Counted from the stretch's first letter, positions 44,701-55,643 are shown. The stretch: 64,000 nucleotides of DNA from Venturia oleaginea (GCA_013176395.1 JABMLP010000020.1:310001-374000); one strand, 5' to 3'. Translations and numbers: made by a program. Notes: generated by a model from the letters alone, not told the origin.

Positions 44701-46419
44701 ATGGCGAACATACATCCGTCGCGCCAGGCCTATGTCGAGGAGACCGAACCTGAGGTAAGAGTGACAGCCCCTCCCTCCCTTCCTACAATGGGTTCATTTT
44801 CAAGCAGTCTCGAGGCGCAAAGGATGGGACACAAGAACGAAGCGACGCAGACTGATGGTGATGATCACAACTATAGGACACAGATATGGGCCTCACCTAC
44901 GAGCAACTCCGTAAGTAAGACTATCACTACGAAAAATGTGGCAGCCTTCTCACAGATTCTAGCCGACAACCACGACTATGAGCTCCCTACCGCAAACGGG
45001 GAGAAAGCGTCGGCAGTCCTTGCGCAGTTCGCTCGAAAACGCTTCGCCAATTCAATCGCAGTGCCCACCGATGACAAGAAAGTACGCCTACGATTACGGG
45101 AGCTTGGAGAGCCCATCACACTTTTCGGCGAAGGCTATTCAGACAGACGAGACCGATTACGAGAGTTGCTTACGCGCCAGGCAGAAACAGGCGATGTCGT
45201 GGATGTTCAGATGGGAGATGTTGAGGAGGAGGGTGAGAAAGAGGTGGATGAGGAATACTACACCGAAGGAATACCTGAACTGCTCACGGCACGAAAGGCT
45301 ATTGCGAAATTCTCGATACCACGGTCTCAGGCACGAATCGCATATCAGAAAGAAGAAACGAAAATACCAGTTCGGACACACATTAAATTCAGAAAGGCGC
45401 TGAAGGAACGACTGCAAGGATTCGAGCTATTCGGTTCCCAAATTGCGTCCGATCGTCCCGTAAGTACTGTACGCTTTTCCCCCAGTGGTGAGCGGATCGC
45501 AGTCGGCACATGGAGCGGTACAGTCAAAATCCTCGATGTACCAAATCTTGAAGACAAGATTCTTCTTCGCGGCCACACAGATGTTGTGAGTGGTGCAAGC
45601 TGGATGCCTGGTGCTACAATGCCAGAGTCGAATGTCTCTCCGTCGACCGTCAATTTAGCCACGGGTGGTGGAGAAGGGACCATAAATCTCTGGTCTCTGG
45701 AAAAAGAAACTCCACTCTCGACACTTACGGGTCACGATGGTCGAGTATCCCGTGTGGATATCCACCCCTCATCAAGGTTCCTAGCCTCCGCGTCTCATGA
45801 CATGACATGGCGGCTGTGGGACATCGAGACCTCGACCCAACTTTTGCTACAAGAAGGACACTCTCGGGAAGTCCACACTGTATCTTTCAATACCGATGGC
45901 TCGCTTATTGCGTCTGCCGGGCTTGATAGCGTGGGTAGGATTTGGGATGTCCGGACTGGAAGAATGGTCATGTTCCTTGACTCACATATTCAGCCCATTT
46001 ATGCCTTGGATTGGGGTACAGATGGGTACAGAGTTCTCTCTGGATCTGCGGATGGCTTTGTCAAATGCTGGGATGTGCGGGCGGTCAAGGAGGGCGCGAC
46101 TATTGGTGCACATATCGGTGGTGTGACGGACTTAAAGTGGTTCAAGGGAATAGATGGACCTACGCATTTACCAGAACCCACCAGGGACGAAAAGGGAGAC
46201 TACGTTCCAAAGAAATCCGGAACCTTCTTCGTCAGCACCGGTTTTGATCGTGAGGTCAAAATTTTCTCGGCGGACGACTGGGCGTTGACGAAGACACTGA
46301 AAGCGCATTCAGGTAATGTGACTGGTGTGGATGTCACGAATGATTCAAAGTGGATCGCGTCTTGTGGCAGAGACAGAACTGTGAAGCTGTGGGCAAGAGA
46401 TGATATGGAGGCGATATGA
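44701..46419 (+). CDS. PRP4: U4/U6 snRNP protein Prp4 (WD40)
   Basis: The open frame gives 572 residues from MANIHPSRQAYVEETEPE. The PRP4-type SFM motif reads VPTDDKKVRLRLRELGEPIT followed by LFGEGYSDRRDRLREL; the second half forms seven WD repeats (GTWSGTVKILDV, GEGTINLWSL, ASHDMTWRLWDI, GLDSVGRIWDV, GSADGFVKCWDV, GFDREVKIFSA, GRDRTVKLWA). Prp4 holds Prp3 and U4/U6 in the tri-snRNP. Two strong donors occur early (GTAAGA at 44755, GTAAGT at 44911). Splicing 44755-44876 and 44911-44962 would leave a 34-base micro-exon, restore the frame and replace the odd segment after EETEPE by DTDMGLTYEQLPD. I consider that model likelier than the intronless one. Confidence 0.92.
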   Translation: MANIHPSRQAYVEETEPEVRVTAPPSLPTMGSFSSSLEAQRMGHKNEATQTDGDDHNYRTQIWASPTSNSVSKTITTKNVAAFSQILADNHDYELPTANGEKASAVLAQFARKRFANSIAVPTDDKKVRLRLRELGEPITLFGEGYSDRRDRLRELLTRQAETGDVVDVQMGDVEEEGEKEVDEEYYTEGIPELLTARKAIAKFSIPRSQARIAYQKEETKIPVRTHIKFRKALKERLQGFELFGSQIASDRPVSTVRFSPSGERIAVGTWSGTVKILDVPNLEDKILLRGHTDVVSGASWMPGATMPESNVSPSTVNLATGGGEGTINLWSLEKETPLSTLTGHDGRVSRVDIHPSSRFLASASHDMTWRLWDIETSTQLLLQEGHSREVHTVSFNTDGSLIASAGLDSVGRIWDVRTGRMVMFLDSHIQPIYALDWGTDGYRVLSGSADGFVKCWDVRAVKEGATIGAHIGGVTDLKWFKGIDGPTHLPEPTRDEKGDYVPKKSGTFFVSTGFDREVKIFSADDWALTKTLKAHSGNVTGVDVTNDSKWIASCGRDRTVKLWARDDMEAI

Positions 46420-47963
46420 TCGGGCTTTAGTCTTGCAAACTTTTTGGAGTTGTCCCTATTGCCGGTTGCTGCTCCGCATTCATCGCCATGTCGCCCATGT
46501 CGCCTGCGCACATATCCGGCATATGGTCCGTGACTCTACTGGTTCTTGACGATGTGCGCTTTTGAATCTTTTGGCTCGTGGGAAGGGGGCGATTTCATCT
46601 GCATTCGTGAGTCTCTTCAGCCTGGATCCGGAAACAATATCGCCGGAAAACCATTACCTTGTACAACAACGATCATCAGACTCAGAAATGATAGCTCTGA
46701 TGGAGCATTGCGGTGGAGATGGATGAAAATAATAGGCTTGGTGAGAATACTTCTATGATCACAGTGGTTCCTCATGCTTACTTAAAAGTGTGTATAGAGA
46801 CAACAGAACGAAGACCAATCTCGAACCTCTTCAAGTTACACGAGTTCACTGAGGATCACCGAAGCTTTTATCTTCCAAGCCTTTTTCGGATGCTATTTAA
46901 TTTCTACATGCAAATTTGACCAAGCTACTGGTCCGACCCGATCAGCCCTTGTCAGACTTTTCGGAACTGCACTCATTCTCATTCTGGTCTATGGAACAAA
47001 CATCCCATTAAGGAGCATATGTTTGCTTCTCCAATTCCGTTTTCAATTTCAAATCAGACACTGGTCGTCCTCACGATTTGATGAGCTGGCCTCTATTCCC
47101 GAAAAAATTACACACAGTTCTGTATGTAGGACCGACTTTATGACTGGTGCTTGCTGCAATCATAATTCAATGCGTGTTTCTCGCACCCATGAGCCTCTCA
47201 ATGTACGCAGCTAGAAGTCACTATCAAGACTTTGGGATAGACATGCTTTGGGGCAGATATCAAGGGTCCAGAGTCACAGTGAGATCTAGAATGATGCTCT
47301 TTTCAAGCTTGTGTTATCTGGTTATTGAGAGTACGGGCCGTACTACCGTAGGATCTAATATAGCATTGTCAGCTTAATATCAAGGCGAAGAAATCCCAGC
47401 ACCTCCAGAAGAACGATCACCATGAACTTTCTGACGCTGGCCGTGTTCTCAATCAGAACAGGCACAAATCAGATGCATCTGTCCACCTCCCAGTGACGAA
47501 GTCAGTAGTATATCTCGCGTTAGAACAGATTACGCGAGGGTAGAGTGGGCAAATATTAGCCCTGTGTTCGACATGCTGGGACAGATTTACTTTTTGATGC
47601 TGCGAGTCCGATAGAAATTGCCGCGACCTTCCGAATGATACCGAATAAGACCATAACCCGTGAGGCTTTGGTTGCCTAAATAATACAAAGTGAGTGTTGC
47701 TGTTGCTCCAGGGTATGTAGTCAGTGCATGACCCTAGCTGGTAATTCTCCGCAGACGCGCCGTCCACCTTCTTTCCTACCTCAATTTGCTGAGCACTCCT
47801 CGACGATTACAATTACTACCACACTCTTCCCGCAAAGCCTCCACCACACGTCTTGCCATCTCAAATCTGGTCTCCCTGGCCGGCTCCCATCAATCGCAAT
47901 CGAATCGTGACCCAATATCAATTTATCTCGCCGCATAATCGAGAGAACTCCCCCAAGGCCAGT
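46420..47963. other. Intergenic region upstream of the ISWI gene
   Basis: About 1.5 kb without recognisable gene. The right part is the ISWI promoter and leader, with C/T-rich stretches near 47760-47880. Confidence 0.4.
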
Positions 47964-50900
47964 ATGGCTCCTGGCCGCGTGTCAAACGCCAACTCTGAAG
48001 CAGAGAGCTCTGCAGACGTATCTATGGACGACGCGCCCGCGGTTCCTACTCGGTCTTCTGCCTCTAATCGCGTAAGTCCACTCAGCCTGTTCCTCAGCCT
48101 ACTCCACCAGAAGAGCACAAGATCTTTCTACCAATTATTTACCTGGCGAATTTTCTCTGCTAATACCTACTCAGCAGGCACTTGCTCCAGTAGACACACC
48201 AGACTACACGGTATGCCACGCCCGTTCGGATGCCAACCATTCGCGATTGGTTCTGACGTAGTATATAGGATTCAGAGCCGAACACCACAGCCAGCAGCGT
48301 TGTAGGCGATCACCCAGATGGCCGAAAGCGACGAGCTGATGATTTAAAACTCCGCAAAACTATGTTCAACAAGCGACACGGCAGGTTGAATGAGTCTAAG
48401 GTCGGTTTGCGCCCCCAAAAGAACCTACCACTTTACGCGTCGCATCATGTCGCGTACATGCTAACACTATTGCCTCCCCAGGAAGATGATTCGATTCGAC
48501 GATTTAGGTACCTCCTCGGCCTCACCGATCTTTTCCGCCATTTCATCGACGCCAACCCCGACCCGCGGATACAAGAAATCATGGCCGAGATTGACCGCCA
48601 GGATAAAGAGGAAGAAAAAAAGCAGAAGGGCGTGTCGAGAAAGGGCGGTGCAGCTGCAGAGCGTCGGCGAAAGACTGAGAAAGAGGAAGACTCTGAACTT
48701 ATTCGAGAGGAGAAACATGGCCAGATTGAGACACTTTTCCGAGAATCTCCCGGCTTTATCAAGAATGGAGAAATGCGCGACTACCAAGTTGCTGGATTGA
48801 ACTGGCTATGCTCTCTCCATGAGAATGGTATCTCTGGTATTCTCGCCGACGAGATGGGTCTGGGAAAGACTCTTCAGACTATCTCCTTTATTGGCTACCT
48901 GCGCTTCATCTGCGACATCAAAGGACCGCATCTAGTCTGTGTACCGAAGTCCACACTGGACAATTGGTACCGCGAATTCTCAAAGTGGATACCTGAGATC
49001 GATGTCTTTGTCCTACAAGGTCAGAAGGACGAGCGTGTAGCGCTTATTGCCGACCGATTGGTAGATGGCAAATTCGATGTCTGCATCACCAGTTACGAGA
49101 TGATCATCCGCGAGAAATCCGCCATTAAAAAATTTGCATGGGAATACATCATCATCGACGAGGCTCATCGTATCAAGAACGAATCCTCTTCGTTGGCCTC
49201 GATTGTGCGAACCTTCAATTCTCGCAATCGATTGCTCATCACCGGAACACCCCTACAGAACAACTTGCACGAGCTTTGGGCATTGCTCAACTTCCTGCTA
49301 CCGGATGTTTTTGGGGATTCTGTGGCATTCGACAACTGGTTCAAGTCACGTGAAGAGGGAGAGGGCGAGGATCAGGTCGTCCAGCAATTGCATCGTATCT
49401 TACGTCCCTTCTTGTTACGACGTGTCAAGGCGGATGTTGAGAAGAGCCTGCTACCGAAGAAGGAAGTCAACTTGTACATTGGCATGTCTGATATGCAGGT
49501 TCGATGGTACCGAAAGATTCTTGAGAAGGACATTGACGCTGTCAATGGTGCTGGTGGAAACAAGGAATCGAAGACACGATTACTTAACATCGTCATGCAG
49601 CTGAGGAAGTGCTGTAACCACCCCTATCTATTCGAAGGTGCGGAGCCTGGTCCTCCTTACACAACCGATGAACATCTGGTTGAGAATGCCGCAAAGATGA
49701 TCATGCTGGATAAACTGCTCAAGCGATATCAAGCCAACGGTGATCGCGTCCTGATCTTCTCCCAGATGAGTCGTGTTCTTGATATTCTTGAAGATTACTC
49801 AGTCATGCGAGGTTACAACTACTGCCGAATTGATGGCTCCACTGCCCACGAGGACCGGATCCAGGCCATTGACGACTACAATAAGGAGGGCTCGGAGAAG
49901 TTCTTGTTTTTGTTGACCACTCGCGCTGGTGGTCTTGGTATCAATTTGACATCCGCCAACATTGTCATCCTCTTCGACAGCGATTGGAATCCACAAGCTG
50001 ATCTCCAGGCCATGGATCGCGCCCATCGCATTGGCCAGAAGAAGCAGGTCTACGTTCATCGCTTCATTACTGAGAATGCCATTGAGGAGAAGGTCCTCGA
50101 GCGTGCCGCACAGAAGCTTCGACTTGATCAGCTCGTCATTCAGCAAGGTCGTGCTCAACAAGCGCCAGCTAAGGGTCAATCCAAAGAAGAACTGTTAACC
50201 ATGATTCAGCATGGTGCTGAGAAGGTCTTTGCTGAAGGTGCCACTGTCTCTTCTGCGTTGACGGACGCTGACCTTGAAGACATCCTTAAGCATGGTGAAG
50301 AGCGTACTGCACAGCTCAATCAGAAGTACGAGAAGCTTGGTCTCGATGAGCTACAAATCTTCAAGTCTGATAGCGCCATGGAATGGAATGGTGAGAAGTT
50401 CATGCCTAGCAAGAAGCAGATCGGTATCAGCTGGATCAATCCTTCCAAGCGTGAGCGCAAGGTGCAGGAATACTCGATGGACAAGTATTATCGAGACAAA
50501 CTACAAACCGGCGGCCGGACAGCTGAAGTCCGACCACGTATTCCACGCGCACCCAAGCAGGTCACAATTCACGATTATCAATTCTTCCCGGACGGTCTTG
50601 CTGAAATCCAAGACAAGGAGACAGCATATTATCGGAAGGAAAATAACATCAAAGCACCATTGCCTGAAGGTGACGAAGCCTCGCTAGAAGCTCGTATTGC
50701 TGACCAAGAGCTTTTACAGCAAGAAATCGACAACGCCGAACCCCTGACAGAGGAGGAGCAGAACCAGAAGATAGCTCTCACAGAGCAAGGCTTCCCCGAG
50801 TGGAACCGTCGTGATTTCCAGCAGTTCATCAACGGCAGCGGTACTTGCGGTCGAACCAACTACGAAGAGATTGCGCTCTACGTGGATGGCAAGTCTGCTT

Positions 50901-51616
50901 CAGAAATAAAAGACTACGCCAAGGTCTTCTGGAAGAAATACAAGCAGATTGCCGGCTGGGAACGCCATCTTGAGATTGTTGAAAACGGAGAGGAGAAGAC
51001 ACGAAAGATTGAGACACAGCGACGATTGCTGGATCTCAAGCTCAAGCAGACACGCAACCCACTCCAGCAGATGAAAATCAACTACACTGTTTCGACGACC
51101 AACAAGAAGGTGTACACTGAGGAAGAGGATCGGTTCCTTTTGCTGATGCTTAACAAACATGGCATCGACTCTGAAGGCATTTTCGACAAGATTCGAGAAG
51201 AAATCCGGGAGAGCCCATTGTTTCGTTTCGACTGGTTCTTACTGTCTCGGACGCCGATTGAGATTTCCAGACGCTGTACTACTCTCCTCACCACCGTTAC
51301 CCGAGAGTACGAGGGCAACGATGCTCGTATCAGTGGCAAGGGCGTCAAGCGAGAGCGTGAAGAAGAGGACGAGGAAGAAGTTGAGTTGGCACCCTCCAAG
51401 AAGAAGGGCAAGAATGGTGTCAATCCTAAGGCAAGTCTCATTTCCTTTGTAGAAATCTTGTGCGATACTAATAATGAGTAACAGAACAAGGCACTTGCCA
51501 ACATCAAGGGCGGTAGCAAAGCCACGTCCACCACGACATCCCGCGCAGCGAGCGTAGCGTCGAACAGCCCAGCACCGGCAGCCAAAGCTACCAAGGGCAA
51601 GGGTCGAAAGAAGTGA
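47964..51616 (+). CDS. ISWI-family chromatin remodelling ATPase (Isw1/Isw2 type)
   Basis: Exons 47964-48071, 48178-48210, 48269-48400, 48482-51430 and 51485-51616 join in phase to 1117 residues. ISWI slides and spaces nucleosomes. Visible in order: AutoN-like basic RHGRLNESK (split from EDDSIRRF by intron 3), helicase motif I DEMGLGKT (about 213), motif [13 protein letters not shown] (about 316), [10 protein letters not shown], the second lobe with [11 protein letters not shown] and [28 protein letters not shown], then HAND, SANT ([14 protein letters not shown]) and SLIDE ([19 protein letters not shown]) modules and a Lys-rich tail. Intron 3 (81 bases, donor GTCGGT, branch GCTAAC) is in frame and stopless; intron 4 starts with GC (AAG/GCAAGT...AACAG). 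Confidence 0.93.
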
Positions 51617-52064
51617 GCTATCAAAACTTGTGGGACACTTTTCTGTTTTTCATTTTTCATGATGTTGACTCAACTCGATAGACTTAGGCTCGCACTTTCT
51701 GTTCATGGACTGTATGTCGAAGACTCGATTGAATAACTTTGGCGTTTGGCGAACTGGAGTTTTTCGCGCAACGACACGAACTTCGATGTTCGCATTCAAT
51801 GTCATAGGGAAGGATTATGTTGGGAACAAGGACGGGCATTGTATGGGCGGGCTTGTCTGAGAGTACATGGCTTGTTCCATGGTTGTAAATATATATCCGC
51901 GATTCCTTATTTATGTCACGTTTCGGACCACCCCAACGCCATGTATTCAAGTAACTATTGTACATCCAATTTAAATGGTATTCTTATATCTGTTAAACCA
52001 GTTAGGTTCTACAGCTTTACATCTATTAGCTATACCTTGCCAGTAGGGTACCCAACGGGCCGGA
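51617..52064. other. 3' flank of ISWI gene
   Basis: No gene recognised. The segment ends at the target duplication of the solo LTR. Confidence 0.45.
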
Positions 52065-52069
52065 TTAGG

Positions 52070-52763
52070 TGTTACAGGGAACTCGTTTCTCAACACAGTC
52101 GATTATGCCAAGACCTTCTTGACACCTGTGTTCTCTGTCCTAGTCCGCGGGTTTGGGGTAAGGGCAATATCAGTCTGGAAGTACTTACCTTAAGTACCTT
52201 CCCTTGCTCAGGTTCTTTGGAGGCTCACTAGATCCTAGCCGTCCGATGTATCTCCCAATTCAATTGTCGTCTAACCGATTTGATCCTCAGATCAATCCTG
52301 AATGCTTGTCGATTAGTATGAAGGTTGGGGGTGGGCTTGCTTCGTGTGCATGTGACTTGTGCTTGATTGTATCTAAGTAAAAGGTCGTTACTGTAGTAGT
52401 TTGAAGAAGCTCCTATGTGAGAAACATAACATGAGATAACCACGAAGAGAGAAAGGAAGGTCCGTCCAACGTCCTCCCTATATACCCTTCTGGTTCTGGG
52501 TGCCAAGGTGTATTCCCATACCTCTTGGCTCTTCCCACACTTCCCACACTGTGGGTACTGCCAAGTGCTGTGGCAACTGTGGGCCTATCACGTGAATTCT
52601 GTACGTACTATTCTTCTTTAGGACTGACCCCTTTGCACCAGTCACATCCTGTGTGCTCGAAGGATTCCCTTCCATTATCAGCCCTAGCAATAACTTCTTG
52701 TTATCCAACCATTCTTTGCGAGTCCTGCCTTCCTGCTCTTCAGCCTTGAGGTAATCTGTAACA
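52070..52763 (+). mobile_element. Solo LTR of the Gypsy family, with 5-bp target duplication
   Basis: 694 bases beginning TGTTACAG and ending CTGTAACA (perfect 8-base terminal inverted repeat with TG...CA). It is flanked by the direct repeat TTAGG at 52065-52069 and 52764-52768. It matches the LTR at 8759-9721 over nearly its whole length. No internal region follows, so it arose by recombination between two LTRs. Confidence 0.9.
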
Positions 52764-52779
52764 TTAGGACGGGTTTTGG

Positions 52780-52888
52780 GGTTCTAAACCCGCCCCGTTA
52801 ACGGATTGGGGGGAGACGATTTGGGGCGGATTTTGGGGCGGGTTATAGAACCTATAATAACCCCCCCCGTTTTCCCTCCAACGGGGGG
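52780..52888. repeat. GC-run hairpin tract
   Basis: Two stem-loops in series: GGTTCTAAACCCGCCCC (52780-52796) pairs with GGGGCGGGTTATAGAACC (52835-52852) with one bulge, and CCCCCCGTT (52863-52871) pairs with AACGGGGGG (52880-52888). Several runs of four or more G lie between, so G-quadruplexes are possible. It starts a few bases after the solo LTR. Confidence 0.75.
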
Positions 52889-52981
52889 AACGCGTGACTC
52901 ACTAGGGTTATACTATTGAGATACATATGTTTATATTTAGTAAAAAAGATAGAGAATTACCTAGAGAGTATTTCTATATAG

Positions 52982-53269
52982 ATACATGTCCCAGGGATTA
53001 CCCCCGAATGCAAATGTGGATGGCAGCAAGAGACGGTAGAACACATTTTTACGTACTGTACTAGATTCAATAGGAGAGGCCTATTCAGCGCCAGGGGAGG
53101 CTCTCGAGGGGTGAAGGGGCTACTAGGAACGAGGGAAGGATGCAAAGCCGCGTCCCAGTGGTTTTTGAAGAATTCGGTACTCCCATACCTTGCTAGAGCA
53201 AACGCAGCAGTTACAGAGAACCGGTCGGGCTTCGGAAGGGCGCCGGAGCTGGAAGGCACAGGACTATAA
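52982..53269 (+). pseudogene. 3' fragment of a LINE (non-LTR) retrotransposon ORF2
   Basis: An open frame to TAA 53269 contains ECKCGWQQETVEHIFTYC, the Cys-Cys-His-Cys motif that typically ends the protein of Tad/I-like fungal LINEs, followed by WFLKNSVLPYL. The reverse transcriptase is missing on the 5' side, as expected of a 5'-truncated insertion. An ATT-rich simple repeat at about 53621-53634 lies further downstream and may mark the 3' end. Confidence 0.6.
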
Positions 53270-53635
53270 CAGTAGGTCTTACCTCGATAGGAGGAAGAAG
53301 AGGGCGGAAGTGATGCCCCCCAGGGTCCCAAGATCCTTGCCTCGAGGAAATACCACGGACCGGGACCGGACTACGCCCGGACTTGGATGGCAATAGACTG
53401 AAATGGAGACCAGGGAGCTAGGAGAAGCTGCTTAGGCAGTGTTGACCCGGAAACGCTTTGATATATACGAATAGGATGGTAAAGCTCGCGGATATGCCGC
53501 GGGCCGCAGCCGGGGTAGCAAACGAACGGGTTTTGTCCCCGAAAAGAGGGGTTTTTCTTTGTAGATATAGGATGTTGGCACAGGCTTAACCTAGCCCTAC
53601 ATACAACAATAAATCCTGATTATTATTATTATATA

Positions 53636-54321
53636 ACGTATTCGATCACCCAACCCGTCAGATCATCCAACCCGTCAAAATTTCTTGGCACGACCATCTT
53701 ATATGACGACTCTTCAATTTCATCGCTATTAACAATAGATTCTAAGTCCGTCGTGCTGCTATCTGATTCAGAAGATATCTCGATATCCTTTTTACAAGTT
53801 CGCGCATTATGCCCAGTTGCGCCGCAGTTCCCACAGCGCCGTTGAGTTGGTCGGGCTGTTTCTTTATCACCACTACCACGAGCCTTCTTCGATCCCTGAG
53901 GCGCTACAGACGCCTCTGCAGCTACCTCCGCTGCTGCAGTCCCATACTCTATGGTACATATCTGCCACCTCACACAGCCGGGGCGCAAATCCTCGCGAAT
54001 CGAGGTCGAGGATATATCGGACAAGCGTTTGCTCTTCGGTAAGGGTAAGTTTCCGATCGTTTGGTGGTCTTTCGAGGATAAATGGGACTCCTCTGACACG
54101 ATCGGAGAGGGTTTGTTGTTAAACGTTGAAGGCGCTCGCAGCAGCCCGTTGGCTTCGGAGTTGGCCGGTATTCAAAGCTTGGATTGCAAGCTGAATTCTC
54201 CCTTCGTGTTGGAGTAGTAACTCATTACTTTGTTGAGACATAGTAGAATAAGAAGAGTAGTTGGGGTCTTTGCAAAATTTGACCGGTTGGGTGATCTGAC
54301 GGGTTGGGTGAACGAATACGT
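53636..54321 (-). mobile_element. Non-autonomous pogo-like element A (internally deleted)
   Basis: 686 bases with inverted ends ACGTATTCG(A/T)TCACCCAACC and TA on both sides (53634-53635, 54322-54323). On the minus strand it encodes the start of a pogo-type transposase (MSQQSNELLLQHEGRIQLAI, a psq-type HTH, with a stop near codon 41), then LTEEQTLVRYILDLDS and, directly joined, the Gly/Ala-rich C-terminus with a zinc knuckle CGNCGATGHNARTC and an acidic tail. The whole DDE catalytic core is deleted, the join lying near 53950. It can move only if a full-length relative supplies transposase. Confidence 0.8.
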
Positions 54322-54342
54322 TAGTCTAAAATTAAATATCTA

Positions 54343-55364
54343 ACGTATTCCACCAAGCCGGCCACTTTTCCTTGGCACAGCCCATTATGCTCTTTAACAC
54401 GCAATGTCTCAACAACGCAACGCGATAACCGTTCAAGAAGAAGGTAGAATTGATCTCGCTCTTCAGGCTTATACCTCTGGCCAATTTCAAAGCCTACGGC
54501 GCCCTGCTACAGCCTTTAACATTAAACACTAAAGGCTCCGCGGAATCACCTCTCGATCTCAAACTCGCCCAAACTCTCATAAGCTCACTACAATAGAAGA
54601 GCAAACGATTATCCGATATATCCTCGATCTCGAATCGCGAGAATTCGCAACCCGGCTGTGTGAGGTGGCAGATATGGCGGATAAACTACTGGATATACGC
54701 GGTGGAGAGTCAGTAGGCAAAAACTGGGCTGAGAGATTGGTAACGCGCTCAGATGAGCTCAAGGTAGCCTTCAATTTACGGCTACGTACCCCGCCAGAAC
54801 CTCGTCTCCTAGAAACGCCGTGGCAGCCAAAGACTCCAAGCAATACTCATGAATTTGGATCCCAATCCAAGCTCGTAAGCGAGTCTTTTACTCGGTCACC
54901 AGTTACTGCGCAGGCTGGCTTTCCCCAGCTTGTTAAGGGCGCTGAATTGATGCTTCACCATAACGCTCTACTCGTTGCGCGCAACCACGAGCTTGAAGAG
55001 CAATTGGCAGTAATAACGAAGCGAAAATCGCGTAAAAGAAAGCGGATCCTAGCAAGATGGTACTATAGAATATGGGACTGCAGCAGCGCGGGTAGCTGCT
55101 GAGGCGTCTGTTGCGCCTCAGGGATCGAAGAAGGCTCGTGGTAGTGGTGATAAAGAAACAGCCCGACCAACTCAACGGCGCTGTGGGAACTGCGGCGCGA
55201 CTGGGCACAATGCGCGAGCGTGTAAAAAGGATATCGAGATATCTTCTGAATCAGATAGTAGCATGACGGACTTGGAATCTATTGTTGATAGCGATAAAAT
55301 TGAAGAGTCGTAATATGAGTTGACCGTGCCAAGGAAAAGTGGCCGGCTCGGTGGTGGAATACGT
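54343..55364 (+). mobile_element. Non-autonomous pogo-like element B (internally deleted)
   Basis: 1022 bases with roughly 38-base inverted ends (ACGTATTCCACCAAGCCGGC left; the right end inverted reads ACGTATTCCACCACCGAGCC), flanked by TA at 54341-54342 and 55365-55366. The plus strand encodes a degenerate MSQQRNAITVQEEGRIDLAL start, a second HTH region (TTIEEQTIIRYILDLES, DKLLDIRGGESVGKNWAERL), then after the deleted core the C-terminal part with RRCGNCGATGHNARACKKD and an acidic tail (about 55190-55310). It is related to element A, is in the opposite orientation, and retains more internal sequence. Confidence 0.8.
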
Positions 55365-55366
55365 TA

Positions 55367-55643
55367 TATACTTACTATAGCTTTAACTCTCCGATTAGTT
55401 TTCGAGCTCTAGGGCGTAGATTAAGCTAGTAAGTACGAACGCGTTTATATACTCGATTAACGGTCTCTATCTGGCTTTAGTACTTATTCTACCTTCGTAT
55501 ATACTATCTAAGACGCCCGGAGGTTATTGAAGTAGGTAGAATACGAGCAGGACGTCCTCTTCCGGGTTTTTTGCCTAAATTTGCGAGCAAATCGGCCATA
55601 TTATCGGTTCCGGCGCGTTGACGGGTACGGTAAACGAACTAGC
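55367..55643. repeat. TA-rich, CA/TG-depleted tract (RIP-like)
   Basis: Between 55366 and 55560 I count one CA and two TG dinucleotides but about 25 TA, while CG remains common. This is the imprint expected of repeat-induced point mutation (CpA to TpA) on an old repeat. No reading frame survives. Confidence 0.6.

Noticed and set aside
53190..53396. Plus and minus open frames downstream of the LINE fragment
   Set aside because: Basic, Arg/Pro-rich products without domain; likely the untranslated end of the LINE.
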